This document shows positions 45,501-56,123 of a stretch of 56,123 nt of DNA, piece after piece. Source of the DNA: Phoronis australis (lineage: Eukaryota; Phoronida; Phoronidae). Numbering within the stretch: position 1 is the first letter of the stretch; each line of letters starts with the position of its first letter. The notes beneath the pieces are model-generated. The model did no database searches. It had not been told where the DNA came from and saw only the letters and a program-made list of their open reading frames with translations. The position numbers were made by a program, and so were the translations under genes. Location: NCBI GenBank assembly GCA_002633005.1, contig NMRA01000326.1, positions 30,552-86,674 of the forward strand. Reading direction: 5' to 3'.

Positions 45501-48500
45501 CTGTACTTCCCAGAACATTGTAATTTGCTTGAATTTCTCATGCAGTGACTCTTAAATCATAACTGTCAACGTGTTCAAAGTATAGAGAGACAGTAAATGA
45601 ACACAAAATATGTCAAATCAGCTTCAATCCACGCATAAAATTTTATAGAATGCAAATAACGGAAATATTCTAAAAACTGATAGAAAGTACAAACTGTATC
45701 AAAATATTCTTGTTAATGGCTGACAGCAATGCAGTGAGAGTGTTGAATTATAGCTTTTCATGATATCAGGAAATCCCGATAAAAAGGAAAGAAAAGTGCA
45801 CCTTTAATCACGTCATGGCATCATGCTAAGCTTACCAAACTCGGCAAGTTTGAGGTTTGTTTTTGCTCTTTCATCTGCAGAATTTAATAATTAAAATCCT
45901 AAATTAAAATATTTAAAAAGTAAAAAGGTGAAAGTCAAAGTATGTGAGAACACCATAGAAAACTCCAACAACTGATAAGTTGAACAATCATAACTCATAA
46001 TAACTGTCAGGCAATATTTTAATGAGTCACTTTTGCACCAACTGTTGGGTAATATGTTAATGAGAAGTCTTCCTAATAACTGTCGGTAATATGCTAATTG
46101 GCCGCTGTCAAGTCGTTAGGGAGGTATCAAATAGTGCTGCCAATCAAACAAAAGATGGCTACCACAGGAACCTTCAGGTGTCACACTTAAGTCTGTGGCA
46201 AAAATAAAAGTTATTGTGAACGTAAGCGATCTTCTAGTTTCTTGTTTCACAAGTTGAAGTCACAACTGTGCTAGTGAGTGCTACAAAGCACCAGCAAAAT
46301 ATTGTGAAGTGGAGTTTACATGAAGTTTGTTCCACACTGAAGGTGACTCTCAGTAAATGATTCCAGACAAAAACAGATTGCTGTATTTGAAGAGTTTTGC
46401 ATAGCAGTATGGTGAAATAATTAGTTATAAATCAATTGCTCAGTTCTCACTTCTCACACTTGACTGTGGACAATGTACCATTAAATGAGTCAGACGCAAA
46501 TAATTGACAATAAGGAAACCAGTTATTCCACCAAGTCTGCCATCTACTATTTACCATGATAGCCTACTTACCGTCCGTTGGCATCCGTTTAGAAATGAAC
46601 GCTCCAATAACAGAGTGGCGACCTGAAGGTCAAGGTTGAGGAAAGAGAAGTAGAAGTGAGAAAGTATTACAACCACACCCTGTAAGTGTTACAGTGGGGG
46701 AGTTAACTGCCACAAGTCCCATAATGCTAGTGAGTCTGGAGGACCTCTGCTGGTACAAACTAAAGTATGGTAACACACTGCAGTGTTGATTGCAATCACC
46801 TGCTTGGTGAGAAATAACAGAATTTCTAGAACACTATTCAGAGTTATGACATGAAATAATACACAAATTCCAGATGGTAATATTCCATCAGAGTTACAGA
46901 CACTGAAGTGTGAGGAAATTTGTTTAACAAGGATTGCACTTGATTGGCTTCGCCAGTTCAGTCAGGTCAAGTGGTTAAGGCATCTGATTGGTCTTGAAGT
47001 TGTCATCCAGCATCCATTAGATGTCTTAGCCAGTTGACCCGGTTCAAGTGAAGTCAATCATGTGTACTAAGGTAAAGAGGGAAGTTTGCAAACTGAACAA
47101 ACAGAACTAACTGCATGTAACTTCTCACCAAAACACTCCATTTCCGTACTTTTATGAATTCAAGGAAGTGTGAGCAGAGAAATCAAAATTGGAGATGAAA
47201 ATAACAATAACTTTGAAATCACATATGTTTTATATATCCAAGCAAATGGGTTGCAGAAAAACAGTACACAGACAAAACTGCAGAATCTAAAATTGGGACA
47301 TCCAGACATAAAAATTCAAAGCTTAAGCACTATGGCAGTTAACTTGATGTGCAAAGAGAAACCTGAAGAGGTTAGCCAGGATGCATTGTGAAGATGCAAG
47401 ACACTCTTGAAAAAGCAGTATCGCTCAAAATCCCGCGAGTGAAAGGTAATTTATGAGAATACTTGCAATCTTACTACATAGCCTAGCAAAAATTTTGGCC
47501 ACCGGTGTGATTGGTTGATGGTCGGAATATGGAAGTATTGGATAAAATTTGCAGTACGATTTCTTGTCGTGAGTTTCTTACGTCTTCAAAATACCACCCT
47601 GGTGTAATTTTAGGACCAAGTCATGCAGGAAAACCAAAGATGCAGTGAGAAGTAGAGCAAGCCACACACACACACACACACACACAGAGTTATAGAAAAG
47701 CTGTACTACCTAAACTGCGGATTCGATTACGCAAACTCCCTACAAAGTTTCAAAGCAACACAATCAGCAGTTCGCTATGACATAGGTCATATAGGCACAT
47801 TGTAAGTTCGCATCATCAGTCCAGTTCCCTCATAGACTTACCCTAGAACAATTTGCGCATGCGCAACTTGCCGCACTTTAAGCGGAGCATCCGCACGCAC
47901 ACATCCAATAACTAGCGCAAGGCGGAAGTTGTCACTCTGTGCTCAACAATGGACAGCTGATGCCAATATGGCGCGCAAAAGCAAACCTGTGTGTATGTAA
48001 CCACAGATGGTAAATACCTCTGCGTTGCCCCAGATTTGTAGCCATACAGCAATTAGAAGTGGCGCAAGTTATCAAACCTTGATAATGTGGAGTAAGTTGT
48101 CACAAGTGGGGTAAGTTGCACTAGTTTAAATAAAGTCCACACAACTCATTCCAGGAATACCTTGTTCTAGGGTAAGTCTGCCTGTGGACAGCACTTTAGG
48201 CACAGTACACAGTCTGTCTGGACGACAATTTAGGCACAGTATACCCTCAGTCAGTCAAATCACTGATACATCAAGTTCAAAAAAATGGTTCATGCAGACT
48301 TTTGAGAAACAAATTACTTGTACTTTTACTTTTCTCCCGCAACAAAACTAGTACAACCAGAGCACATTAACTTTATTTGTTAATAAAATTAGATGTCATA
48401 AGCATTTGTGTATTGAATATTTCCATTCACATTCAGTTTTATATCCAAAAAGCAAAAATTGCTGAATATTCTGTGATAAATTTGATGACAAAAACAAAAC

Positions 48501-51500
48501 TGAATTTTCCAGTGGAACTAAGTATTCTCCAGCCTGTATGAACCATTAAATACAACTGATAATGGCACAAGATACGCAATTAAAAGGATATAAGAGGTCT
48601 TTGTAATGTAGCCATAATGAGAAAACAAGCTAACTAAACAAAGATGGAAGATTCTTCAACCTTGCTTCTCACTTCAACATTCCACGCAATATTCTGGCAT
48701 CGAAATGAAAAGCACCATCCGCTCAAAAATATAACTCACACTACCAAACTTGACTTGGAATTTATCAATCCTGAGGTAAGCTTGAAGTGACATTCCAAGT
48801 TTCACTGTGATTGGGCAATTTTCAAGCTGATCATCAAGTAAAATTTGTTGGTGACAGTACTTGATTCATTAGATTGATTACAAGCTCCATCATCTGGAGC
48901 ATAATGAACTAAAAGATAACACCGTACATGTAAAACATCTGTCAGATTTCAAACCGTTGAGTATAAGTTTCTCAGTATTTGAAACGAAGATTTCTCCATC
49001 GAAAATGTTGTTAGAGAAAGCGGTTTCAGAAGATGATGCCAGGAAGTTGATTGTGAGGAGACCTTGAAGCTCTATGCTAGGACACACTTCATCTAAATAC
49101 AGAGTATTTTCTTGACCACTCTCTCAAATATATCAACATTCACTTAGAATCCATTTCATGAGATAACCAAGTCATAAGATAGCCCAGTTTTAAAAAACTC
49201 GCCAGCCCATTAGCAGACTTTTTAAGGAGAATTTTGCTCCAAACTTTCAAGGGATGTCAAGGATTTCAGAGCATTATTTTGTTTCAGAATGAAACTGAGT
49301 GGGGAAGTTATATCTATTAATAGGTATCCTTCTAAGGTTACTTCAACTAAAACACTACCAGGATAAAGTTCAGGTACTAAGTAGCCATGGCAACACTTAC
49401 AGTTTCAATAGACTCACACAAACACACAGACACTCAAGACAAACTAAAAAACAGACAAAGTGCTGACTGTGAAAACAGACACATCAATTAGAAAAAATCT
49501 CAACATCTTCATTGAAGCTGTCTCTGTCAAAAAATTTTGGTCGACATTTACCACTATGAAAGTGGCCTAAACTCATCATTTACTCAAGTCACTTTTGGAC
49601 TTGGAGGGAACTGACAGTTACTGCTTGAGACAAGACTCAATTTTGCTTGACCTGCATGTTGTGAACACATCCACTACCACAAGAAACTGTAGGAACACCA
49701 AATTTATCCACCTTCACTCTTAGCTTTTATTGTGAGTCAGCATGCGTGAATAATTGGCTGATAAGCCACCTATGGAACTACTTTTGGCTGAATGGATGAC
49801 CAGATTAATGATAATTAACCAAGACCAGTTAAATAATGCTGCATGGAATAGTTAATACCTTCATGGCAATTTTGAAAGAGTGGGCATCTTCTGCTAGTCT
49901 ATCGCTGAAAGTCTTCTAAAAAAACTTGGTTTACCGACCTCTGATTTTCTGGATTATGCAAACATTAAAATTCAAATATGCAACTTTTTCATTTCTGCCA
50001 TCATTATGCTATGGAAAAAAGAAAAAATTGGCAACAATCCGTACAAGCAACAAAGAATATGTCATAGCATCACCTAGCCTTGGTGGAAAGCTGTATACTG
50101 GGCGCTTACAAAAATTCATTTCACGCGGAGGGGACGCTTATTGTAGCCTAAGGCATTTGAAACCCGGTTTCTGAAACCGGTAAACTCGGAAGCTAGGATT
50201 TATCAAATTTACACTATTTGTAGTTTATGACAATCTTTCTACAAAATTGTGCTGCATTGCTATCAAACTCTGTTGTTAAATTACGATCATTTTTTAAAAA
50301 TTTGTGCTGAAATCCCAGGGCGAAAACTTGCCGACTCTTACGTCGCTGAATCGCGATCGTCGATAGGAAAACTTGAATTCTTGAATAAAAATACAGTTTC
50401 GACTCAACAAATTACCTGAAATCCTCCTTATGTTTTACAATTTTTTAAGTTCATATGGAGTCCAGATTAATTGCGAGTAAGTCCAAATCTGCGCTACATC
50501 GTACCCCACAACACAAGAAAAATCTCTGGATGAACACACATGTTGTTGTCACATGACGTTTGTTTTGAAGTTCGTCTGCGTATGAGAGTGAAAGCGTCTG
50601 CGGGTCATCAACGACAGACTTTTGTTACAAAAGGCGGAGGATTATGGAAGAAAATGGCGTTTATTAGATTGTTTTTCACTTACACGGCTGCAATGTGCAA
50701 GGTGAAGGCCAGTTAACTCACAGATTTTGTGTGCACAGGCCGACTGTAGTTAGCTCTACCATGGAGTAAAACATTAATGGTCTTAGGCTCGATCTACATG
50801 TTCGGGACGAGGTGAACTACCTGGGCTGTGTGAAATTTCTAGGTCTAACGGAGACACTGACGCACTGGTACCTAAAGTCAGCCAGCTCGATGTATTAAGA
50901 CTATCGTCAAAATTCAAATTCGTTTTATTGTGTCCCTGTCAATAATAACGGCATGCTAAAGTTTCTTAATGTACGTACTTCAGGAACATAACAATCACGT
51001 GTTTTGTACACATACGCGCACACCGCAGATCACATCTCGAAAATTTCCGATTTGACGGATGACAATGAATGACCACAATGAAATTTAACAACATCGTTTT
51101 ACAGCTTGTAAGAGCTATAATAAACGGATTTTGAATATTGCAAAGCATGTGTTCCAAAATCTAAATAACGGGTCCTATATTTTTGTATTCGTGCGCGCCT
51201 AATGAAAGTAATCTTGAGTGTTGCTGTGTTGCTAAATCTCTTATTCTGGGCCGATTTGAAAAATTCAAAGTTGTACCAACATTTTTTCTCTCCTCTTTTC
51301 AAATATTACACTCAAAACTACCTAAAACGCTCTGCATGTACGGTCATCTAGGCTAGATTGTAAGCAGCTGATCGTATCCGCATGAGCGAAGCCAATTATC
51401 CTTACTCGTGACTCGATGAATAGAGCAGCTAGGCAGGATCCCTTTGATCATAAGCTGAGCGCAACGCAGCCAAGGTGGATAAATACGGTCTAGTTCAATC

Positions 51501-54500
51501 GGCCAAACCCCACAGTTTTCCCTGATCAGGGGGGTTGTGACGTCATCTTGTTTAGTGGGAATGTTCACAACATGTGGCTAGTCACTGCATGTGCTGACCA
51601 TGGCTTCATGTTGGCTTGACCTGGCTGGTCACTGACAAGACTCTCAAGTTGTCTTGACCTGGCTGGTCACTGCATGTGCTGACCATGGCCTCACGGCTTG
51701 ACCTGGCTGGTAACTAAGAAGACTCTTGAGTTGTCTTGACCTGACTAGTCACTATTATATGTGCTGACCAAGGCTTCAGGTTAGCTTGACCTGGTTAAGC
51801 ACTGTATGTGCTGACCACAGCCTTAAGTTGGTTTGACTTGGCAGGTCAATGTACGTGCTGACCTTGGCCTCACGTTGGCTTGACCTGGCTGGTTGCTGAC
51901 AAGACCATCACATTGTCTTGAACTGGTTTGTATGTTCTGACCGTGACTTCAAGTTAGCTTGACCTGATTGGTCACTATATGTGCTCACCATGGCCTTATG
52001 TTGGCTTGACCTGACTGGTCACTGACAAGACTCTAATGTTGGCTTGACACGGCTGGTCACTTTATGTGTTGACCATGGCTTCAAGCAGTAACTGTCAGTT
52101 CTTCCTGAACTAATTTGAAAGTTGTTCTTCACGGAAGGCAAGGTAAGAGCAGCTCCAAGTCAGAAGAGCAAGAAATACTTGAATTCGAACAGAGAACAAT
52201 GTTTCACAATCAAATAACAGAATGAATCTGTAGACAGCACTACTCACTGTAAAAATATAAAGTTAGTAGATAACATACAGCCAAATCATTAACTAGTAGT
52301 GATCTATTTTACAGAGGAGTAACCAAACAGAAACAGAAACATGGCCACTGACCTTATACATAACACTTATAGAAGTTTGTACCCAAGGACAATACACGTG
52401 TGATATTTGCTAAATCACAAACTCACGTGATTTAGGCCGCCTGACCACAGTCTGACTGGATTCCTCCCCGCCAAGATCAAATGACTGAGACAACTGATGC
52501 AAGGAGCGCCTCCTGCCCTCTGGTGTTGTCTGCTTCAACACTTCTTTCTTTTGTTCAGGAGATTCCAACCTAATACAATAAGGTACTTACAGAAACTAAT
52601 CTGTGGTGTCATTGCAAACAAGTTAGTTATGGGTCGTCGACCATGACACCCCTGACAGAGACTAGCTCTACAGGTAGTATTAAACAAGTGACGCATTAAC
52701 TGCTGTGTCTGTTGCAAGTATAAAAATTTTGTTGAATATTTTGGAAACAACAATTTACTTCCTTTCTTTCAATTGAGTACGCGTACCATTTTGCACCATA
52801 ATGATTAGGCTACTTGCGTATGAAGTCCATGCCATAACTAACGCTAACCTAGGTCACAGACAAGGATACAAAAACATTATGCATGGTTAGTAAACAGACG
52901 TCAACACTTAAGCCAAGTTCTCATTTTCATGGTTTAACGTGAACATGACAAAATTTAATCTGCTCATTGATCAGAGAGTGACATTCTTGACAAGAGATGC
53001 CTGCTGGTAGACCAAAGTCACATCAATGGCAGCTAATCACAAGGTATCGGAAATGACACAATGGCCGCACAATAAGAACTAAGGAGCTTTTCAATGTTGA
53101 AACATAAACGCATTGGAGAGTGAGTCAGTATGAATGGTGCACTTGAACTTGACTGTATAGGCAGGTGAATTTAACAACACTTTGATGTGAACTATTAATT
53201 TTGGTTCCATCAGAGTTATACAGAGGTGTTGCTATCAATAACAGCATGCACTTTGGTATAATTTGATTTTTTTCAAAAATATTACCATTCTACCACTACA
53301 AGTACTTCTTGCAATAACTTGAGTGACCCACACACCAAACTTCAGTGTTCGCTAATTACCGAAGCTGATCTGGAAGGTTCAACAAACTTCGTACGTTACA
53401 TAGACGTCATCTGGTACCAGTGTTAAATTGGCATGAAAAGGTCTTTAGGTCACTCTTAGGCATTTTGAGACTTGATGACGCTCAAATCTATTGATGAAAT
53501 ACTAGGTGCTATAAAATCAGCAGAGTCTGCTATGATCAGTTGATAGAGAATAACTTACTTCCAAGTATCTGGAGCAAACATCATAGAGAGAGCGTTGGCC
53601 ACAGAGTGAGTTCTGTAAAACAGAATGGTGGAACAAAACAATAAACATATATGGCACTATAGCTACAAAGATGTTGTCTCTAAGGTTATGGCAGGAGCAT
53701 GCAATACTGATTCATATCAATGGTCAAAGTTCAAAGGGCAACCCAGGGTCTAATATGGACAGGGTTGGAGGACAGTGTAGTGGCTTAGCCATGCTTCAAA
53801 TCACCAACAGGATGGAAGAGTTGGCCACACATTATGGCAGGAGAAGAGTACGAACAACAAAGGAAGACAGTAACCTGTGGACAACAAGGCAGTCACAGAC
53901 AGCAATAACCTTGAAGAAGGTCTAGTAGGGGGCTGCATAAAGTACGTGGATACGTGGAAATCAAGACATAGCTAAAATTCAGGAAAATATGGTTGAATAA
54001 AACGCTGGGTATATGCGCCTTGCCACTTTGTAAGCATGCTGTTTGACTATTTGATCAAAATCTCACTTGAAATGTAGGACAGCACTACTCCTGCAGTGCA
54101 TAAAATCAAGAATGAGGCAAACATCTCGAAATACAATCATACTGCAAAATGCTGACAACATGTATACACAATTATATAGCACTTCATAAGCATACCTTTT
54201 CGGTAGAAATCCACTGAGAAATGTAGGAGTTACACACAGAAGAGTATTAGTCACTGCAAGACACAAAGACTGAATGACACCTACCTACAGGTGTCATAAA
54301 TGATACACAAGTCCATGGTTTTGAGTTGAGTATGCAAAGCCTATACAGACTCGCAAGGAGAACTGGTATTAGTAAACAAGCCAATTTTTACATTGTACTC
54401 CACGAGTATCCCGCAATAAAATGCAGATTTCTCTTAAAATAGAGAAGAAATGCTGAAAATACAGCATGATAACTTTTGCCATTAGTCCGTGAAAATTGCG

Positions 54501-55885
54501 AGGTTGCTAAGACACAGAAATTTACGGAATATTCATAAGCTAGTTCTTTTTTATCTGTGGATCTCGACTTTGTTGGTCAGCTTATGCCACCAAAATTTAC
54601 AATAAACTGGAAATAAAGCTTTAATTGCAACAATTTGGCGTCTTTGTATGGAGGACTAACTAACTGTATCAATACTGACCATGGGATAGACTTTGTGGAA
54701 ATGTGACTGGCTTTGGAAATTATGGGATTAATACAAAAATTATAGGGTGTTTCAAAAGTGCTCCAAATTTGAGCACAGATGGTTCTGATGAAGAAAAGGG
54801 AGTAATAAATATTTTGAAAATAGCACAATAGCAATCTAGTCGATATCCTTTGAAAAACAGATGGAGGACGAAAGACAAGATACCCGCAACTCCACTTTGC
54901 TTCGGTCCAGTAATTTTGCTATGGGTGCAATGGCATTTCCCGGAGTGTATTTGTCAAGAAATATTTCATTTACTTACCAAAGTTAGCAGATTTCCCCAAA
55001 GCCTTAATAAGTTAATGGCAACTATTTAATTCATAGAGTCTCAGGTTTATGACACAGGCAAAACCTCTTGGAAATGTCGTCAAAATCCCGAGGCTTGCCA
55101 AGTGGTTTTGCTCATGTCATAAATTTGAAACGAGTGTGGGATTTGTTTTCTCATGAACCCTAAAAACGATCTTTTTTCCTGAAAAACTCGAGGTGTCTAA
55201 AACTTTCAACTATGTGACGCAACTTTTGTAGAAACACGCTTGCGCAATGTAAATTAATTCAGTTACTATTTGTTAATAGTTTTATTTTAAGCTTAACAAT
55301 TATAATTGTAAATTGCATTCAGCTTTGGTAGCAAATATTCAAGTTAGAATTATCTAATAAATAGTCTTTGAAGTTGAAAATTGTTTATAAATAACAGTCA
55401 GCAAGGCTTCCCCGCACGTGAGCACTGAATTGACCTTGAGACAGCACTGCTAGACAGTCTCGCTGCATTACTTGAATTGGGGCTCGTCTCCGTTGGAATG
55501 AACGTGTATATAGAATTCATCGCCGAAGATGCGTCTGTTCATTGAAGTTGTTTGCATGTCCTTCTGACTGGGAGTACGTACAGTTGCAACACCCAAATGG
55601 TCAATCATAACCTTGTCACCTTCTCGGAATTCCGGCATTGCTTGGTTGGCGCGCGTTTGTTTAGTGTTTTGCAGACAATAAAATGTAAGGCCGATGGATT
55701 TCTACTTTGCACTACTTTGTGATTCGCACATGTAACATCAAAAAATTTACGTACTCGGTGTCATTAACCAGTCGTGTCGTAACACAATCTAGGTCATGTG
55801 AGAAACTACTTACGTTGGTATACCTTTCTTAACTTCGTCAATCTTCCGTTCAGCTTGTTCTCCATACAAGTTGGCATAATGCTCT
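36072..55885 (-). CDS. Unassigned Ser/Arg-rich protein, C-terminal eight exons (gene continues past right edge)
   Basis: Minus-strand exons are 55814-55885, 53559-53612, 52427-52569, 46572-46622, 45836-45874, 44078-44160, 43183-43327 and 36072-36529. All have GT/AG borders and every split codon is compatible, giving 347 residues to a stop at 36074-36072. The visible part opens with a helical, charged stretch (EHYANLYGEQAERKIDEVKK), then HSVANALSMMFAPDTWK. Clustered basophilic sites follow: RRRSL, RRPKSRRHSV and RTRLLRSLS. A strongly basic segment, HHLQQKTARRTRLLRSL, precedes an acidic, Ser-rich end (EDRVIEDEKKDSETRV). No enzyme motif or membrane span is visible. It looks like a regulated, largely disordered tail or scaffold. 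I do not recognise the family; the upstream exons outside the window would decide it. Confidence 0.8.
39013..39047. repeat. Short inverted repeat
   Basis: TACCAGGAAG (39017-39026) and CTTCCTGGTA (39035-39044) form a perfect 10-bp stem with an 8-base loop; the flanking TAATACC / GGTAATA extends it imperfectly. Confidence 0.7.
40060..40255. repeat. Degenerate ~21-bp minisatellite
   Basis: Variants of TGGTTTTGAAGTCTGGCCAA recur about every 21 bp over some nine units. On the minus strand it reads open with a seven-residue rhythm (NKLAGLQ, NPMSGVL), a by-product of the period. Confidence 0.65.
41097..41142. repeat. CAATTG/CAATTA hexanucleotide microsatellite
   Basis: Alternating GCAATT and ACAATT units, about 46 bp, self-complementary. 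Confidence 0.95.
41468..41542 (-). tRNA. tRNA-like sequence (probable pseudo-tRNA or SINE head)
   Basis: 75 nt on the minus strand with perfectly complementary 7-nt ends (CAGTGTG / CACACTG), a B-box GGTTCAAATCC with T-loop TTCAAAT, and an A-box-like TGGCCTGGTGAGATAAG. The T-stem has a mismatch, extra bases lie before the acceptor end, and the anticodon arm does not pair well. It is therefore probably degenerate. Confidence 0.4.
41570..41680. repeat. Two-copy tandem duplication (53-58 bp)
   Basis: GCATGGTTTGTATGGCGTAA...CATTTGGTAAACTTTTGA occurs twice, differing by small indels (GAACAAC / GAAACAAC). Confidence 0.92.
42470..42700. repeat. 51-bp minisatellite, about five copies
   Basis: Unit GTTACAAACAAACAAGAGAT...GACATCTGTGA. 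The period is divisible by three, so several frames on both strands read open (for example SYKQTRDIYYGHGMTS). There is no coding context. Confidence 0.95.
43183..43327 (-). CDS. Unassigned gene exon, basic helix
   Basis: Acceptor TTTCAG, donor GTGAGT. Encodes SALHRKYDRNISRDHDNDLL, then HHLQQKTARRTRLLRSLSVA. The basic amphipathic stretch could bind calmodulin or acidic lipid; that is a guess. Confidence 0.83.
44078..44160 (-). CDS. Unassigned gene exon
   Basis: Acceptor CCTAG, donor GTGAGT. Encodes SSRLSAEEDVTADRLKDILQ and SNQAPTA, an acidic helix. Confidence 0.78.
45089..45172. repeat. Two-copy ~41-bp tandem duplication
   Basis: CATTTACAAACTGTTTCACC followed by GTAAGTGTAACCAACTCT, twice. 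Confidence 0.92.
45836..45874 (-). CDS. Unassigned gene micro-exon (39 bases)
   Basis: Acceptor CTGCAG, donor GTAAGC. It encodes ERAKTNLKLAEF plus split codons. At 39 bases it is phase-neutral (1 in, 1 out), so it and the 51-base exon before it could be skipped without a frameshift. Confidence 0.65.
46572..46622 (-). CDS. Unassigned gene exon, RRHS site
   Basis: Acceptor TTCAG, donor GTAAGT. 51 bases encoding RHSVIGAFISKRMPTD. Joining it to the previous exon makes SRRHSV, a PKA-like site. Confidence 0.75.
46960..47055 (+). repeat. Possible tRNA-derived (class II-like) sequence
   Basis: TCAAGTGGTTAAGGC resembles a Ser/Leu tRNA A-box and GGTTCAAGT at 47041 a degraded B-box, spaced as in a long-variable-arm tRNA. 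No acceptor pairing is clear. Could be chance or an old SINE. Confidence 0.25.
47662..47685. repeat. (CA)n microsatellite
   Basis: Eleven or twelve uninterrupted CA dinucleotides. Confidence 0.97.
47834..48179. mobile_element. 346-bp MITE with perfect 18-bp inverted ends, piggyBac-like
   Basis: The left end AGACTTACCCTAGAACAA (47834-47851) is exactly inverted at the right end TTGTTCTAGGGTAAGTCT (48162-48179). Inside the TTA/TAA the ends read CCCTAGAA, the terminal motif of the piggyBac superfamily. The interior is non-coding, with GCGCATGCGC and repeated GTAAGTTG(T/C) phrases. No transposase. In an intron of the minus-strand gene. Confidence 0.85.
48180..51590. other. Intronic DNA of the unassigned gene
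   Basis: Mostly AT-rich with no supported exon. Notable pieces: a GC-richer hairpin-bearing stretch at 50080-50190 (ACCCGGTTTCTGAAACCGGT), and 50540-50900 with promoter-like composition on the plus strand. No database-recognisable gene. Confidence 0.4.
51590..52090. repeat. GC-richer tandem array (TTGACCTGGCTGGTCACT)
   Basis: GGCTTGACCTGGCTGGTCAC recurs about eleven times, alternating with ...TGTGCTGACCATGGCCTCA and ...GACAAGACTCTCAAGTTG segments, so the higher-order unit is composite. Intronic. Confidence 0.88.
52427..52569 (-). CDS. Unassigned gene exon, RRRS and RRPKS sites
   Basis: Acceptor TATTAG, donor GTGAGT. Encodes LESPEQKKEVLKQTTPEGRR, then RSLHQLSQSFDLGGEE and VVRRPKS. RRRSL is a good basophilic-kinase or 14-3-3-type sequence. 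Confidence 0.82.
53559..53612 (-). CDS. Unassigned gene exon
   Basis: Acceptor TTTACAG, donor GTAAGT. Encodes THSVANALSMMFAPDTW. Its 1-base entry and 2-base exit phases match both neighbours. Confidence 0.75.
53613..55813. other. 2.2 kb intron of the unassigned gene
   Basis: No further exon is required by phase and none was supported. AT-rich without clear repeats. Confidence 0.5.
55814..55885 (-). CDS. Unassigned gene, first visible exon
   Basis: Acceptor TTCCAG, donor GTAAGT. Encodes EHYANLYGEQAERKIDEVKK and GIP, with codons split at both ends. Confidence 0.78.
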
Positions 55886-56123
55886 CTGGAAAACAAGGCC
55901 AAGTTGAAACCAGTCATCAGTAACCCCTAAGAAGTATACAAAGCATTACACAATACCAGAGCATGTTCTCTAGACTGGCTCACAAACCTAACACTAAAGA
56001 CATGCTGGCCATTACACACACAAAGAGCAAGGCCTACACAATATCCGAGTCGTACCAAGGACATATATATCTTGCAGTTATAAAAGAGAGGCAGACAGTT
56101 AGCCTATGAACAGCCACTCGCAC

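Overview
This is a window of animal (metazoan) nuclear DNA. Genes are split into short exons with canonical GT/AG introns. Most of the DNA is AT-rich intron and intergenic sequence, full of minisatellites and small transposon remnants. There are no operons, ribosome binding sites or other prokaryotic hallmarks. A non-LTR retrotransposon carcass, a gypsy-type gag remnant, several MITE-like elements and many short tandem arrays suggest a repeat-rich invertebrate, probably marine. The species cannot be fixed from the sequence alone.

Three multi-exon genes were reconstructed by joining exons whose splice phases agree. (1) Plus strand, about 2397-14278: the 3' nine exons of a gene for a protein with an N-terminal coiled coil, two canonical EF-hands and a C-terminal Cys-Val-Ile-Gln that fits a CaaX prenylation box. 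Its 5' end was not found. (2) Minus strand, 29015-20903: a complete eight-exon gene for mannose-6-phosphate isomerase (MPI). It encodes 423 residues with the active-site residues in place. A 267-base assembly gap and a 45-bp minisatellite lie in its last intron. (3) Minus strand, 55885-36072: the last eight exons of a gene that runs off the right end. They encode a 347-residue, serine-rich, highly charged tail that I could not assign to a family.

Between the first two genes (about 17630-20337) lies a decayed non-LTR retrotransposon with an unusual perfect-arm hairpin inside it. Between MPI and the third gene (about 29020-35000) is a repeat-rich stretch holding a broken gypsy-type gag region with a CCHC knuckle and two related hairpin elements. 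Introns carry tandem arrays with units of 16, 18, 21, 22, 45, 51, 58 and 62 bp among others. They also carry an AT-rich array that abuts a splice acceptor, a MITE pair with GGGCCCGTTCC ends, a 346-bp element with perfect 18-bp terminal inverted repeats of piggyBac-like sequence, and tRNA-like sequences.

Many long open frames here are by-products of tandem repeats whose period is divisible by three, or of poly-A and N runs. They are not annotated as genes. The three genes show no sign of forming a pathway together. MPI is a housekeeping enzyme linking glycolysis to mannose metabolism.
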